64,000 nucleotides of DNA, from NCBI RefSeq assembly GCF_018127925.1, contig NZ_CP072348.1, positions 1,470,001 through 1,534,000 on the forward strand. Reading direction: 5' to 3'. This DNA is from Prevotella melaninogenica. GTDB taxonomy: Bacteria > Bacteroidota > Bacteroidia > Bacteroidales > Bacteroidaceae. Below the pieces are notes generated by a model, which saw only the letters and a list, made by a program, of their open reading frames with translations, had not been told where the DNA came from and searched no databases. Of the stretch, positions 46,926 through 55,202 are shown piece by piece. Numbering within the stretch: the first letter of the stretch is position 1; every line of letters begins with the position of its first letter. Both the position numbers and the translations under genes were made by a program.

Positions 46926-47543
46926 ATGAACGAAAAGAACATTATATTAACAGCAAGGGTTGTGAGTATGGTTCTCACACCATTCTATTTACCTGTTGTG
47001 GGCATATTAGCTATCTTTACTTTTAGCTATCTAAGTATGTTCCCATGGCAAGCAAAGCTGTCGTATGTCTTTTTGGTTTACGCTTTTACAGTGCTTATCC
47101 CTACCTTACTCATCCACCTTTATCGCCAATACCACGGCTGGACATTGATTCAGTTAGGGCAACGAGAGCGAAGAATGGTTCCTTATGTGATTTCTATTCT
47201 TTGCTACTTCACATGCTTTTATATCATGAACATCCTACACCTGCCTCACATGCTGACGTCAATACTTATGGTAGCATTGATCATTCAGATTCTATGTGCT
47301 ATCATCAACGTATGGTGGAAGATATCAACACATACGGCAGCTATCGGTGGTGTGACAGGCTCTTTAATAGCTTTTTCACTGCTATTCAACTTCAATCCGA
47401 TGTGGTGGCTTTGTCTTACGCTCATCGTTTCGGGCTTTGTAGGTAGCAGTAGAATGATTCTCAGGCAACATTCATTGGAGCAGGTGGCATCAGGTTTCTT
47501 CTTAGGTATCATCTGTTCATTCATTACAATCATCGTTGTATAG
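46926..47543 (+). CDS. PAP2-like membrane phosphatase family protein
   Basis: A 205-residue membrane protein with about six helices. The last third, KISTHTAAIGGVTGSLIAFS and GSSRMILRQHSLEQVASGFF, resembles the C-terminal half of PAP2-type lipid phosphatases (SxxxxH and SRxxxxxHxxxxVxxG), though the first phosphate-binding motif (KxxxxxxRP) is at best replaced by LGQRERRMVPY. Activity is therefore uncertain; a role in lipid or undecaprenyl phosphate recycling would be a guess. It follows rpoN by 40 bp and probably shares its transcript. The gap before it has GTGTTAGGTGTTAGG simple repeats. Confidence 0.75.
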   Translation: MNEKNIILTARVVSMVLTPFYLPVVGILAIFTFSYLSMFPWQAKLSYVFLVYAFTVLIPTLLIHLYRQYHGWTLIQLGQRERRMVPYVISILCYFTCFYIMNILHLPHMLTSILMVALIIQILCAIINVWWKISTHTAAIGGVTGSLIAFSLLFNFNPMWWLCLTLIVSGFVGSSRMILRQHSLEQVASGFFLGIICSFITIIVV

Positions 47544-47671
47544 AATCAATAGCAGTAGAAAAGTCCACTGATTGCCAAAGAATAAAGAATAAACTGACAG
47601 GAAATTGCATCTGTCTTAAGAATAAATACACATAAAACAAACAAAGAAAATAAACTTAATACATTAAGAAT

Positions 47672-48178
47672 ATGAAGCCATTAGTTAGTATTATCATGGG
47701 TTCAACAAGTGATTTACCCGTAATGGAAAAAGCTTGTAAGTGGTTGGAAGAGCAAGAGATTCCCTTTGAAGTGAATGCACTCTCTGCTCATCGTACACCT
47801 GACGCAGTAGAGACTTTTGCCAAGGAAGCAAAAGGTCGTGGCGTAAAAGTTATCATTGCTGCGGCTGGTATGGCTGCTGCTTTACCTGGAGTTATCGCTG
47901 CTTCAACACCACTTCCAGTCATTGGCGTGCCAATTAAGGGTATGCTCGATGGCCTTGATGCCTTACTTTCTATCGTTCAGATGCCTCCTGGCATTCCAGT
48001 TGCTACTGTTGGCGTCAATGGAGCACAGAATGCTGCCATCCTTGCAGCTGAGATGATAGCACTCGGTGATGAGGCTATTGCAAAGAAGATTGACAACTGG
48101 AAGGCTTCATTAGGTCAGAAGATAGAGAAGGCTAACAAGGAGTTAGCTGAGCTAAAGGATTACAAGTTTAAGTGCTAA
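47672..48178 (+). CDS. purE: N5-carboxyaminoimidazole ribonucleotide mutase
   Basis: A 168-residue class I PurE that rearranges N5-CAIR to CAIR in de novo purine synthesis. It opens [20 protein letters not shown], has [20 protein letters not shown] (active-site SAHRTP), and [20 protein letters not shown]. The length is normal. Next comes ispG 167 bp downstream; the gap has a C/G-rich hairpin with a T-run that looks like a terminator. Confidence 0.96.
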   Translation: MKPLVSIIMGSTSDLPVMEKACKWLEEQEIPFEVNALSAHRTPDAVETFAKEAKGRGVKVIIAAAGMAAALPGVIAASTPLPVIGVPIKGMLDGLDALLSIVQMPPGIPVATVGVNGAQNAAILAAEMIALGDEAIAKKIDNWKASLGQKIEKANKELAELKDYKFKC

Positions 48179-48255
48179 GACCATCCCTAATTCCTTCAAA
48201 GAAAGGAGTAACAAAGGGAAACCATTAGGATAAAGGTCGTTACCACTTATTACCT

Positions 48256-48300
48256 CTACTATAACCCCTCCCTCGGAGGGGCTTGGGGGAGGTTTTTCAT
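48256..48300 (+). terminator. C/G-rich hairpin and T-run after purE
   Basis: CCCCTCC-CTC-GGAGGGG, then CTTGGGGGAGG and TTTTTC. It is the reverse-strand form of the repeat at 26672-26700 and can serve as an intrinsic terminator for purE. Confidence 0.6.
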
Positions 48301-48345
48301 CATCCCAAAAGGGCATTGAAAGACACCCCATTATCCAAATAGAAC

Positions 48346-50274
48346 ATGATAGATTTATTCAACTTTGAAAGAAGGAAAACCTCTGTCACCCATGTTGGTG
48401 CACTCAACATTGGTGGAGAGAACCCTGTACGCGTACAGTCAATGACAACGACTTCTACGGATGATACCGAAGGAAGCGTTGCACAAGCTAAGCGTATCAT
48501 TGATGCAGGAGGAGAACTTGTACGCCTCACAACGCAAGGAAAGCGCGAGGCAGAGAACTTAAAGAATATCAATGCACAACTACGTGCAGACAATTATATG
48601 GCTCCGCTCTGTGCGGATGTTCACTTCAATGCGAATGTAGCAGACGTTGCTGCACTCTATGCAGAGAAGGTTCGTATCAATCCGGGTAACTATGTCGATC
48701 CTGCTCGTACGTTCAAAAAACTGGAGTATACCGATGAGGAATATGCGCAAGAGCTACAGAAGATTGAGGACAGACTGATTCCTTTCATCAATATATGTAA
48801 GGAGAACCACACCGCTGTACGTATTGGTGTCAACCATGGTAGCCTTTCTGACCGTATTCGTAACCGTTATGGCGATACACCAGAAGGTATTGTAGAGAGC
48901 TGTATGGAGTTCCTCCGCATCTTCCGTAAGTATGACTTTCATGACATTGTCATCTCTATCAAATCCTCAAACACGGTTGTTATGGTTCGTTCCGTACGAC
49001 TTCTTGTGGCTGAGATGGACAAGGAAGGTATGCACTATCCGCTCCACCTTGGTGTTACCGAGGCTGGTGAAGGTGAAGACGGACGCATTAAGAGTGCCGT
49101 AGGTATTGGTGCCTTACTCGCTGATGGTATCGGTGACACGATCCGTGTATCACTGAGTGAAGAGCCAGAGTGCGAGATTCCAGTGGCTAAACACCTTACA
49201 TGGTATATCCGTCGACACGAGAAACATCTTCTCATCCCTGCCGAACAGTATGATGGCTTTGATTATCTCCATCCTAACCGACGTGAGACAGTGGCTGCAG
49301 GCAATATCGGTGGCGAGAATGTTCCTGTTGTTATTGCCACTCGAAAGGCTGACCAAGCAAGTGCCGAGGTATCATCACCAGAGCTACCAAAGCCTGATTA
49401 CATCTATGTACAGGGTGAATTGCCTGAGAAAAGAGCAAAGAAACAGAAGTATATCCTTGATTATGATGCCTATATGGACCTTGCCAACAGTGGTAAGCAG
49501 TCCTTAGAGAACGTCTATCCAATCTTCCCTGTGACGGGAATGCCTTTCATCAGTGCGATAAACAGTGATGTTAAGTTCCTCGTCTTGAAGTTTGGTACAC
49601 CTTCAGAGGAGTTCCTTGCTTGTCTGAAAACACATCCAGAGGTGGTAGTGGTTTGTATGACAAGCCATCAGAACCGCCTCGGCGACCAACGTGCATTGGC
49701 GCATCAATTGATGATAGCAGGGGTAAAGAACCCTATCATCTTCGCACAGATGTATCAGCATTCAGCAACTGATGAGAAGGAAGAAAGCAGTAACAGCCAA
49801 CAGGCTGAGACAACTACGGCTAAAGAGAAGTTCCAATTGGAGGCTGCGGCAGATATGGGTGCACTGATGATGGACGGACTTACCGATGGTATTTGGCTGA
49901 TGAACCATGGCAATCTCTCACAAGAGGATGTTGAGCAGACCGCTTTCGGTATTCTTCAAGCAGGTAGATTGCGCATGGTGAAGACTGAATACATCTCTTG
50001 TCCGGGCTGTGGTCGTACGCTCTACGACCTTCGTACGACGATTGCTCGCATCAAAGAAGCTACCAAGGGAATGAAAGGACTGAAGGTAGGAATCATGGGC
50101 TGTATCGTGAATGGTCCTGGTGAGATGGCTGACGCAGACTATGGATATGTGGGTGCAGGTCCAAAGAAGGTGAGCCTCTACCGCAAACAGGTATGCGTTG
50201 AGCATAATATACCTGAAGAAGAAGCGGTCGAGCGATTGCTTGCTTTGATTAAGGCAGATCAGAACAAGGCTTAA
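48346..50274 (+). CDS. ispG: (E)-4-hydroxy-3-methylbut-2-enyl-diphosphate synthase, long form
   Basis: A 642-residue iron-sulfur enzyme of the MEP isoprenoid pathway. The N-terminal barrel (VRVQSMTTTSTDDTEGSVAQ, ADVHFNANVADVAALYAEKV) and the C-terminal [4Fe-4S] domain (SCPGCGRTLYDLRTTIARIK, MGCIVNGPGEMADADYGYVG) are complete. Between them is the roughly 250-residue extra domain seen in Bacteroidota, Chlamydiae and plants. Product feeds IspH and hence polyprenyl synthesis, such as by ispB in this window. It stands after purE and is probably a single unit. Confidence 0.96.
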   Translation: MIDLFNFERRKTSVTHVGALNIGGENPVRVQSMTTTSTDDTEGSVAQAKRIIDAGGELVRLTTQGKREAENLKNINAQLRADNYMAPLCADVHFNANVADVAALYAEKVRINPGNYVDPARTFKKLEYTDEEYAQELQKIEDRLIPFINICKENHTAVRIGVNHGSLSDRIRNRYGDTPEGIVESCMEFLRIFRKYDFHDIVISIKSSNTVVMVRSVRLLVAEMDKEGMHYPLHLGVTEAGEGEDGRIKSAVGIGALLADGIGDTIRVSLSEEPECEIPVAKHLTWYIRRHEKHLLIPAEQYDGFDYLHPNRRETVAAGNIGGENVPVVIATRKADQASAEVSSPELPKPDYIYVQGELPEKRAKKQKYILDYDAYMDLANSGKQSLENVYPIFPVTGMPFISAINSDVKFLVLKFGTPSEEFLACLKTHPEVVVVCMTSHQNRLGDQRALAHQLMIAGVKNPIIFAQMYQHSATDEKEESSNSQQAETTTAKEKFQLEAAADMGALMMDGLTDGIWLMNHGNLSQEDVEQTAFGILQAGRLRMVKTEYISCPGCGRTLYDLRTTIARIKEATKGMKGLKVGIMGCIVNGPGEMADADYGYVGAGPKKVSLYRKQVCVEHNIPEEEAVERLLALIKADQNKA

Positions 50275-50384
50275 ATCGGCGATTAGGACTCAATAGATGT
50301 AATTCAACATCGGTGTCTTTCGTTATCATCCCAACGGCAGGAACGCCTCTTCTTTGTCGTTTCCTACTGTGCTCTTAATACTCC

Positions 50385-50441
50385 GCACGCGTGGTGTTCA
50401 TGCTTAGCACCATACGTGCGGACCGTAAGCACCAATGGTGC
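50385..50441. repeat. 22-bp palindrome array, GCAC-N5-GTGC family, copy 7
   Basis: Cores at 50385 (GCACGCGTGGTGT), 50407 (centre CATAC) and 50429 (CAATG), exactly 22 bp apart, linkers TCATGCTTA and GGACCGTAA. It lies between ispG and the LytS-type kinase (tandem genes). The rest of the 460-bp gap is AT-rich without clear features until the kinase promoter. Confidence 0.83.
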
Positions 50442-50700
50442 GGAGGGTTAACTCCTCTACAATAAATCATACTTTTGATAAGAGGAAAGGATAGATTTGG
50501 GGCTTAATGATTAGGGGTAAATAGCAAATAGAGTTTGGATAATTAGGCATAAAAAGGCGATTAATCACCTTGAAAGAATGTACCAATTAGACTTATTTGC
50601 CTAACAAGCGAGACAATCTACCCCTATAAAGCACTGATTTACCGATAATTACATTTCTGTGTTAAAACAAGAAAAAGTAAAAATGTAGTATAGATTCTGC

Positions 50701-50731
50701 TTGCTTCTTTCCTTATAAAAGACTATCTTTG
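50701..50731 (+). promoter_or_regulatory. Promoter of the LytS-type kinase
   Basis: TTG (50701-50703), 20 bp, TATCTTTG (50724-50731). The box ends 4 nt before the ATG, predicting a leaderless transcript. Confidence 0.68.
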
Positions 50732-50735
50732 CAAC

Positions 50736-51794
50736 ATGAAGGTATTGGAGGAAATAAAGAAGTATTGCCTGAGTCGCTATAACCTGTCCGTTCTTGGCGC
50801 ACAGGTGGGCATTTATGCGCTCCTTGTATCTATCTGGTCATTGGTCATTATGCTACTTGAGCATGATGTCAAAGCCGCCAAGGAGTCCATGTGTGTCAAT
50901 GCCTTTGTACTCTTCTTGTTATTGATTGTCTTCATGGCGAACTTCTATGTGCTGGTTCCTTATCTCTTTGAAGCAAAGAATAAGATTAAGCACTGGGCAT
51001 TCTGGGTAATCAATCTACTGTTTATCATCCTTTGGAATCATCATATCTTCAACATTTATAATGCCGATTTACCGAACGCACCTATACGAATAGGGTTCTA
51101 TCAGTTTGGTGTGATGTGGATGATTCTCAACTATGCAATGGTTGTTGCGGCAATCTTCGTGCGTTATTATATCCGCCATAGTACGCTCAGAAGACAGTTA
51201 AGAGAGGAGAAACAGAAGATGACGGAAGCCGAATTGGCATGGCTTAAGAACCAGCTAAACCCACACTTCCTCTTCAATACGCTCAATAACATAGCCTCAC
51301 TCACCCAGACAAGTCCCAACAATGCCCAAAAGGCAATCGGTCAACTGTCTGAACTCCTACGCTATGCACTCTATGAGACACAGCCTAAGGAGGTGAGTCT
51401 GAATGGTGAGATAGCCTTTATCAAGAACTACATCAATCTGATGACACTACGGTCGGGTAGCAATGTAGAGATAAAGAGCCAATTCATCATCCATAACACA
51501 CAACTACTCATTGCGCCATTGGTATTCCTAACACCTGTTGAGAATGCCTTTAAGCATGGTATAAGTGCCAATAAACCATCGTTTGTCCACATCTCCATCA
51601 CAGAAGACAACGGTAAGATAGTATTCCTTTGTGAGAACAGTAACTATCCAAAAAACGACACTGACAAGAGTGGAAAGGGTATCGGATTAGAGAATATGTA
51701 CCGCCGTTTAGAGCTGATTTATCCTGATAGGTACCACATTGAACAGCGTATTACACCAGAGGTTTACCACCTCAAGATTATTATTAAGCCCTAA
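50736..51794 (+). CDS. LytS/YehU-type sensor histidine kinase
   Basis: A 352-residue kinase with four N-terminal membrane helices (about residues 15-140) and a cytoplasmic His_kinase-type domain. The phosphorylated histidine is in LNPHFLFNTLNNIASL, the N-box in VFLTPVENAFKHGIS, and the G-box in GKGIGLENMYRRLELIYPD. Partners of such kinases are LytTR response regulators, usually encoded next door; none is seen here. Instead a 150-bp stretch of simple repeats and pabB follow. The kinase may be an orphan or its partner may lie elsewhere. Confidence 0.9.
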   Translation: MKVLEEIKKYCLSRYNLSVLGAQVGIYALLVSIWSLVIMLLEHDVKAAKESMCVNAFVLFLLLIVFMANFYVLVPYLFEAKNKIKHWAFWVINLLFIILWNHHIFNIYNADLPNAPIRIGFYQFGVMWMILNYAMVVAAIFVRYYIRHSTLRRQLREEKQKMTEAELAWLKNQLNPHFLFNTLNNIASLTQTSPNNAQKAIGQLSELLRYALYETQPKEVSLNGEIAFIKNYINLMTLRSGSNVEIKSQFIIHNTQLLIAPLVFLTPVENAFKHGISANKPSFVHISITEDNGKIVFLCENSNYPKNDTDKSGKGIGLENMYRRLELIYPDRYHIEQRITPEVYHLKIIIKP

Positions 51795-51814
51795 GATAAT
51801 TGTAATCAGCACTC

Positions 51815-51942
51815 CCTCGCACAATTCATCACCACCCATCATTCAACACCAAACACCCATCACTCCAACACCCAACACCCATATAAACAATTCATCAACA
51901 CCCGACATTCACCACCCAACACCCATCACCCTATCTCCACCC
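51815..51942. repeat. Degenerate ACACCCA / CACCCATC simple repeats
   Basis: About 130 bp built of irregular 7-10 bp words (CACCCAACACCCATCAC, CAACACCCAACACCC) between the kinase and pabB. The same words occur at 38980-39005 (inside leuS), 55772-55800 and, in variant form, near 46892-46920. They are open in the pabB frame but are unlikely to be coding. Confidence 0.8.
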
Positions 51943-52932
51943 ATGTTACTCCATAATCAAACACAAGCTATTCAGCGCATGAACACGCTGGCCAAGGAAG
52001 GTAAAGACTTTTTCTTTATCATTAATTATAGAGCCGATAGCGCCTACATAGAGGAATTTACGAACATAGACCCACGTGAACTGCTTTTTTCTTTCCCAAC
52101 TCTTTCTAATATACCAGAGGCCGAAAGCTATAGCAGTGAGGCTGTCGAATGGCATACTGAACCACCCACAAGAGAAGACTATGAGCACCGCATCAATCTT
52201 GTCAAGCAAAGAGAGCGTGAAGGCGACAGCTATTTAGCCAACTTGACCTGCAAGATTCCCATACGAACAAACCTCTCTCTGCATGATATCTTTATGCGAT
52301 CAAAGGCCTTATACCGCTGTTGGATGAAAGAGAAATTCGTTTGCTTCTCCCCTGAAATATTCGTTCGCATCAATAGAGAAGGACTTATCAGTTCCTTCCC
52401 AATGAAGGGTACGATTGATGCAACACGCCCTGACGCTGAGAAGGAACTGATGGAGAATAAGAAGGAGGCGGCCGAACACGCTACTATCGTTGACCTTATC
52501 CGTAACGATCTGAGCATGATAGCAGAGAAGGTGCAAGTGAAACGCTATCGATATGTCGACCATCTGACGACTAACAAGGGTGAAATCCTTCAGACAAGTT
52601 CGGAGATTACAGGACAGCTCTCTGTCGACTATCGTCAGAACATCGGTACGCTTCTCTTCCGTTTGCTCCCTGCTGGCTCCATTACGGGTGCTCCTAAGCC
52701 ACGCACAATGGAGATTATCGATGAGGCTGAGGGGTATGAAAGAGGCTTTTATACGGGTGTGATGGGTTGTTATAGCAAAGGACAATTAGACAGTGCAGTG
52801 ATGATTCGCTTTATTGATCAGGATAAAAACGGACAGCTCCACTATAAGGCTGGGGGCGGTATAACGGCTCAGAGTAATAATGATGACGAATATAAAGAGG
52901 TGATAGAGAAGGTTTATGTGCCAATATATTGA
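51943..52932 (+). CDS. pabB: Aminodeoxychorismate synthase component I
   Basis: A 329-residue chorismate-binding enzyme for p-aminobenzoate and folate synthesis. The conserved blocks of the family are present: SYLANLTCKIPI, SFPMKGTIDATRPDAEKELM, EHATIVDLIRNDLSMIAEKV, SITGAPKPRTMEIIDEAEGY and FYTGVMGCYSKGQLDSAVMI. It is shorter than E. coli PabB because the N-terminal portion is reduced. The frame is open 68 codons upstream through the simple repeats; ATG 51943 (MLLHNQTQAIQRMN) is preferred. It overlaps pabC by 17 bp. A component II glutaminase is not in the window. Confidence 0.92.
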   Translation: MLLHNQTQAIQRMNTLAKEGKDFFFIINYRADSAYIEEFTNIDPRELLFSFPTLSNIPEAESYSSEAVEWHTEPPTREDYEHRINLVKQREREGDSYLANLTCKIPIRTNLSLHDIFMRSKALYRCWMKEKFVCFSPEIFVRINREGLISSFPMKGTIDATRPDAEKELMENKKEAAEHATIVDLIRNDLSMIAEKVQVKRYRYVDHLTTNKGEILQTSSEITGQLSVDYRQNIGTLLFRLLPAGSITGAPKPRTMEIIDEAEGYERGFYTGVMGCYSKGQLDSAVMIRFIDQDKNGQLHYKAGGGITAQSNNDDEYKEVIEKVYVPIY

Positions 52933-53509
52933 GACTTTAAGGGTGGTAGACGGCTGTGTCTGCAATCTTGCCTACCACGAACAGCGAATGAACCGCACAC
53001 GAAAAGAGATGTTAGGACAGCCAGAGCCGTTGCGCATAGCTGACCTTCTAAAGGCTGTTAGCTTACCGATGGGATGTTCGAAGCTACGCTTTGTCTATGA
53101 TAAAGAGGGCATCCATGATATTACTTGTACACCTTATACTTGCAGAGAAATCCGCTCCTTGCACCTTGTCTATGCTGATAACATCAGCTATCCTTATAAG
53201 AGTACTGACCGCTCGGCACTTAACGAACTAAAAAAACAGCAAGGCGACTGTGACGAAATACTTATTGTTCGCAACAATCACCTTACAGATACATCCTATA
53301 CTAACATTGCTCTCTATGATGGCGAACAATGGTTTACACCCTCTACACCACTCCTCTGCGGTACAATGCGGCAACGACTGCTCGATTGTGGACTGCTTCA
53401 AGAGCGTGAAATCAGCGTTTCAGACATCCCTAACTATCAGTATATAAGCCTCTTCAATGCCATGATTTCATTGGGAGAAATTATCCTTCCTGTTGATAGA
53501 ATTAGGTAA
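52916..53509 (+). CDS. pabC: Aminodeoxychorismate lyase (class IV aminotransferase fold)
   Basis: A 197-residue PLP enzyme of the class IV aminotransferase family. It begins MCQYIETLRVVDGCVCNLAY, has a lysine in ISYPYKSTDRSALNELKKQQ, and the motif EILIVRNNHLTDTSYTNIAL plus TPLLCGTMRQRLLDCGLL. Overlap with pabB and this pairing make aminodeoxychorismate lyase the most likely role. It is short compared with E. coli PabC (269), as is common in Bacteroidota. It ends just before a palindrome array. Confidence 0.88.
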   Translation: MCQYIETLRVVDGCVCNLAYHEQRMNRTRKEMLGQPEPLRIADLLKAVSLPMGCSKLRFVYDKEGIHDITCTPYTCREIRSLHLVYADNISYPYKSTDRSALNELKKQQGDCDEILIVRNNHLTDTSYTNIALYDGEQWFTPSTPLLCGTMRQRLLDCGLLQEREISVSDIPNYQYISLFNAMISLGEIILPVDRIR

Positions 53510-53524
53510 ACAGCGAATTACTTT

Positions 53525-53594
53525 CACGACAAGAAATATTTTTTTTCATGACAATAAATATTTTTTTTCATGAAGAAAAATATTTTTCTTCACG
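53525..53594. repeat. 22-bp palindrome array, TTTTCATGAAAA family, copy 3
   Basis: Cores at 53525 (CACG), 53547 and 53569 (CATG) and 53591 (CACG), exactly 22 bp apart, with AAATATTT blocks between. It lies between the convergent pabC and the retron reverse transcriptase. Confidence 0.8.
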
Positions 53595-53671
53595 AAAATA
53601 ATACGATAACAACAGTTGCCTTTATGACCAAAGTAAGGGATAACCCTACTCACAAACCTACTTTTTAGCGC

Positions 53672-54997
53672 TTATCTACGTGACTTAAAATACATGAAAA
53701 TAAGTATAATCGCAGCGAAAATGATAATCTTCACTATAAGAGAAAAGATACGTCTCGACTTTTCTCGTGGGTCATAAAAATCACCACTTATGGTTCCACA
53801 CTGTCGACATGTGCTATTATCATCTGGGAAGATGGTACTTTCTCTACTCCTATCTTTGCTTGGATTAGAAAGATACTTACCCATATAAGCCTTATATGCC
53901 ACCTCTTTTATCTCTCGTTTATTTGTTTGCTGTAAAGCAGTATAACGACTAACAAAACGCTGATAGAGTGGGTCATCGGCTCCACGTACCATCTTCATGT
54001 AGTTCAGTTTACCTCTTAGAACAGCATTAAGAGGTACGCAATGCTGATGTCCCTTTGTTTTTCCATGCTGCTGCCTGTAGCTCTTCCACGCAGCCTGACA
54101 GGCATCTTCATAACCATAACGCTCCCAGATATACAACAAGGAACGGATTTCACGCACGTAACGGCGGCTTACATTCACCTTTTCAGTTACCATTAAGCCT
54201 GTTACCTCCTGCCGTCTTCCACGGCGTTGTAGGTGGGTTTTCTCTTCATTCAGTTGGAAACCATAACGCTCAACAATAGCCTTAACCTGCTGTACAAGCT
54301 CTCCCTGCGGACGAAGAATGTCTGTGTCAGCACTGAAAGTGAGGTCATCAGCATAACGGGTAAAGGTGATGCCTTGTGCAGTAGCTATGCTCGCTATCTC
54401 CTTATCCATCTCCCGACAAATAAAGTTCGACAGTGTTGGCGATGTGGCAAAGCCCTGTGCCAATACCTCTTCATTGTTCTTTGTGCGCACAGTAGCCAAC
54501 CCAGAGATGAGTTTTGCAGCTAATGATGAGAAGCCAAAAGGCTCTGCCTTCAGACAGTCAGCCACCTGCTGGCGTGTAATAGTGGGGAAGAAATCCTTTA
54601 AATCAAGGTTCAGAATATAACGTTTTCCCACATGTGGACGTGCATTGTCAACCACAGAACGACCACAGACAAAGCCAAACGCCCAAGGAGTAGGCTCGTC
54701 ATAGGTCTGAAGAACTATATTCAACGCATGCAGGATATCATGAAGTGCCCCTTTCGGTGCGGTAATCTCACGATAGCCACCATGCTTCTTACGAAGTAGG
54801 AAAGTCTTACAACGTCGTTGGACATTATTGGTATCAGCTAAAAAACTTAGTTGTTTCGCACGAAAAACATAATAGGGATAAGGCTCGCTCAGTTCGTTCA
54901 GTAGCTTAGCAAGTTCTTGCGAATCACTTAAATAACGCAACCGACGATCAAAATCAGCCTTTGTATAGTTTCTTGCATTTACTGTTTTAGTTGCCAT
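53672..54997 (-). CDS. Retron-type reverse transcriptase with C-terminal CxxC and membrane helix
   Basis: A 441-residue reverse transcriptase. It shows the retron-specific NAxxH motif (DNARPH, residues 117-122), motif A (LNLDLKDFFPTI, ~129-140), motif B (QGFATSPTLSN, ~181-191), catalytic YADD (215-218) and the retron VTG motif (VTGLMV, ~265-270). The polymerase part ends near residue 330. The extra 110 residues include a CRQC pair (397-400), a basic stretch and a single membrane helix (IFSLIVKIIIFAAIILIFMY). Directly upstream is a structured RNA with matching end repeats and a consensus promoter (55022-55180), as in retrons, which make a branched RNA-DNA and work in phage defence. No separate effector gene is adjacent, so the C-terminal part may be the effector. 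Confidence 0.9.
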   Translation of the reverse strand: MATKTVNARNYTKADFDRRLRYLSDSQELAKLLNELSEPYPYYVFRAKQLSFLADTNNVQRRCKTFLLRKKHGGYREITAPKGALHDILHALNIVLQTYDEPTPWAFGFVCGRSVVDNARPHVGKRYILNLDLKDFFPTITRQQVADCLKAEPFGFSSLAAKLISGLATVRTKNNEEVLAQGFATSPTLSNFICREMDKEIASIATAQGITFTRYADDLTFSADTDILRPQGELVQQVKAIVERYGFQLNEEKTHLQRRGRRQEVTGLMVTEKVNVSRRYVREIRSLLYIWERYGYEDACQAAWKSYRQQHGKTKGHQHCVPLNAVLRGKLNYMKMVRGADDPLYQRFVSRYTALQQTNKREIKEVAYKAYMGKYLSNPSKDRSRESTIFPDDNSTCRQCGTISGDFYDPREKSRRIFSLIVKIIIFAAIILIFMYFKSRR

Positions 54998-55021
54998 AGT
55001 GCACTTATTAAAAACAAAAAA

Positions 55022-55143
55022 ATAGGAACGCTGTAAGGGAATTACTTTTATCGTGAACCTTCGTTAACGATAATAACGATACTTCGTATCAAACTCCAGC
55101 GAATACACCGGAAACTACTTCTAATTCTTTCAGACGTTCCTAT
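55022..55143 (-). ncRNA. Predicted retron msr-msd RNA
   Basis: About 122 nt on the minus strand between the promoter and the reverse transcriptase. The ends pair: ATAGGAACGTCTGAAAG (55143-55127, a1) with CTTACAGCGTTCCTAT (to 55022, a2), 9 bp perfect then 6 more with one bulge and one mismatch. Inside are hairpins TCCGGTG-TATT-CGCTGGA, GATAC-GAA-GTATC and TTATCGT-N12-ACGATAA. The a1 repeat starts at the predicted transcription start. The reverse transcriptase ATG follows 24 nt after a2. This is the retron layout; the branching G and the exact msr/msd border are not resolved. Confidence 0.78.
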
Positions 55144-55149
55144 CTGTGG

Positions 55150-55180
55150 CAAAGATAGATATTAATATCGGAACATCAAA
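55150..55180 (-). promoter_or_regulatory. Promoter of the retron
   Basis: Minus strand TTTG (55180-55177), 19 bp, TATCTTTG (55157-55150). Full match to the Bacteroidota consensus; the expected start is about 55145-55143, the first base of the a1 repeat. Confidence 0.8.
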
Positions 55181-55202
55181 ACTTTTAAAGCATTAAATCA
55201 GT

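Noticed and set aside
51739-51942. 68-codon N-terminal extension of pabB
   Set aside because: It encodes only the ACACCCA simple repeat and overlaps the kinase gene; the enzyme domain starts after ATG 51943.
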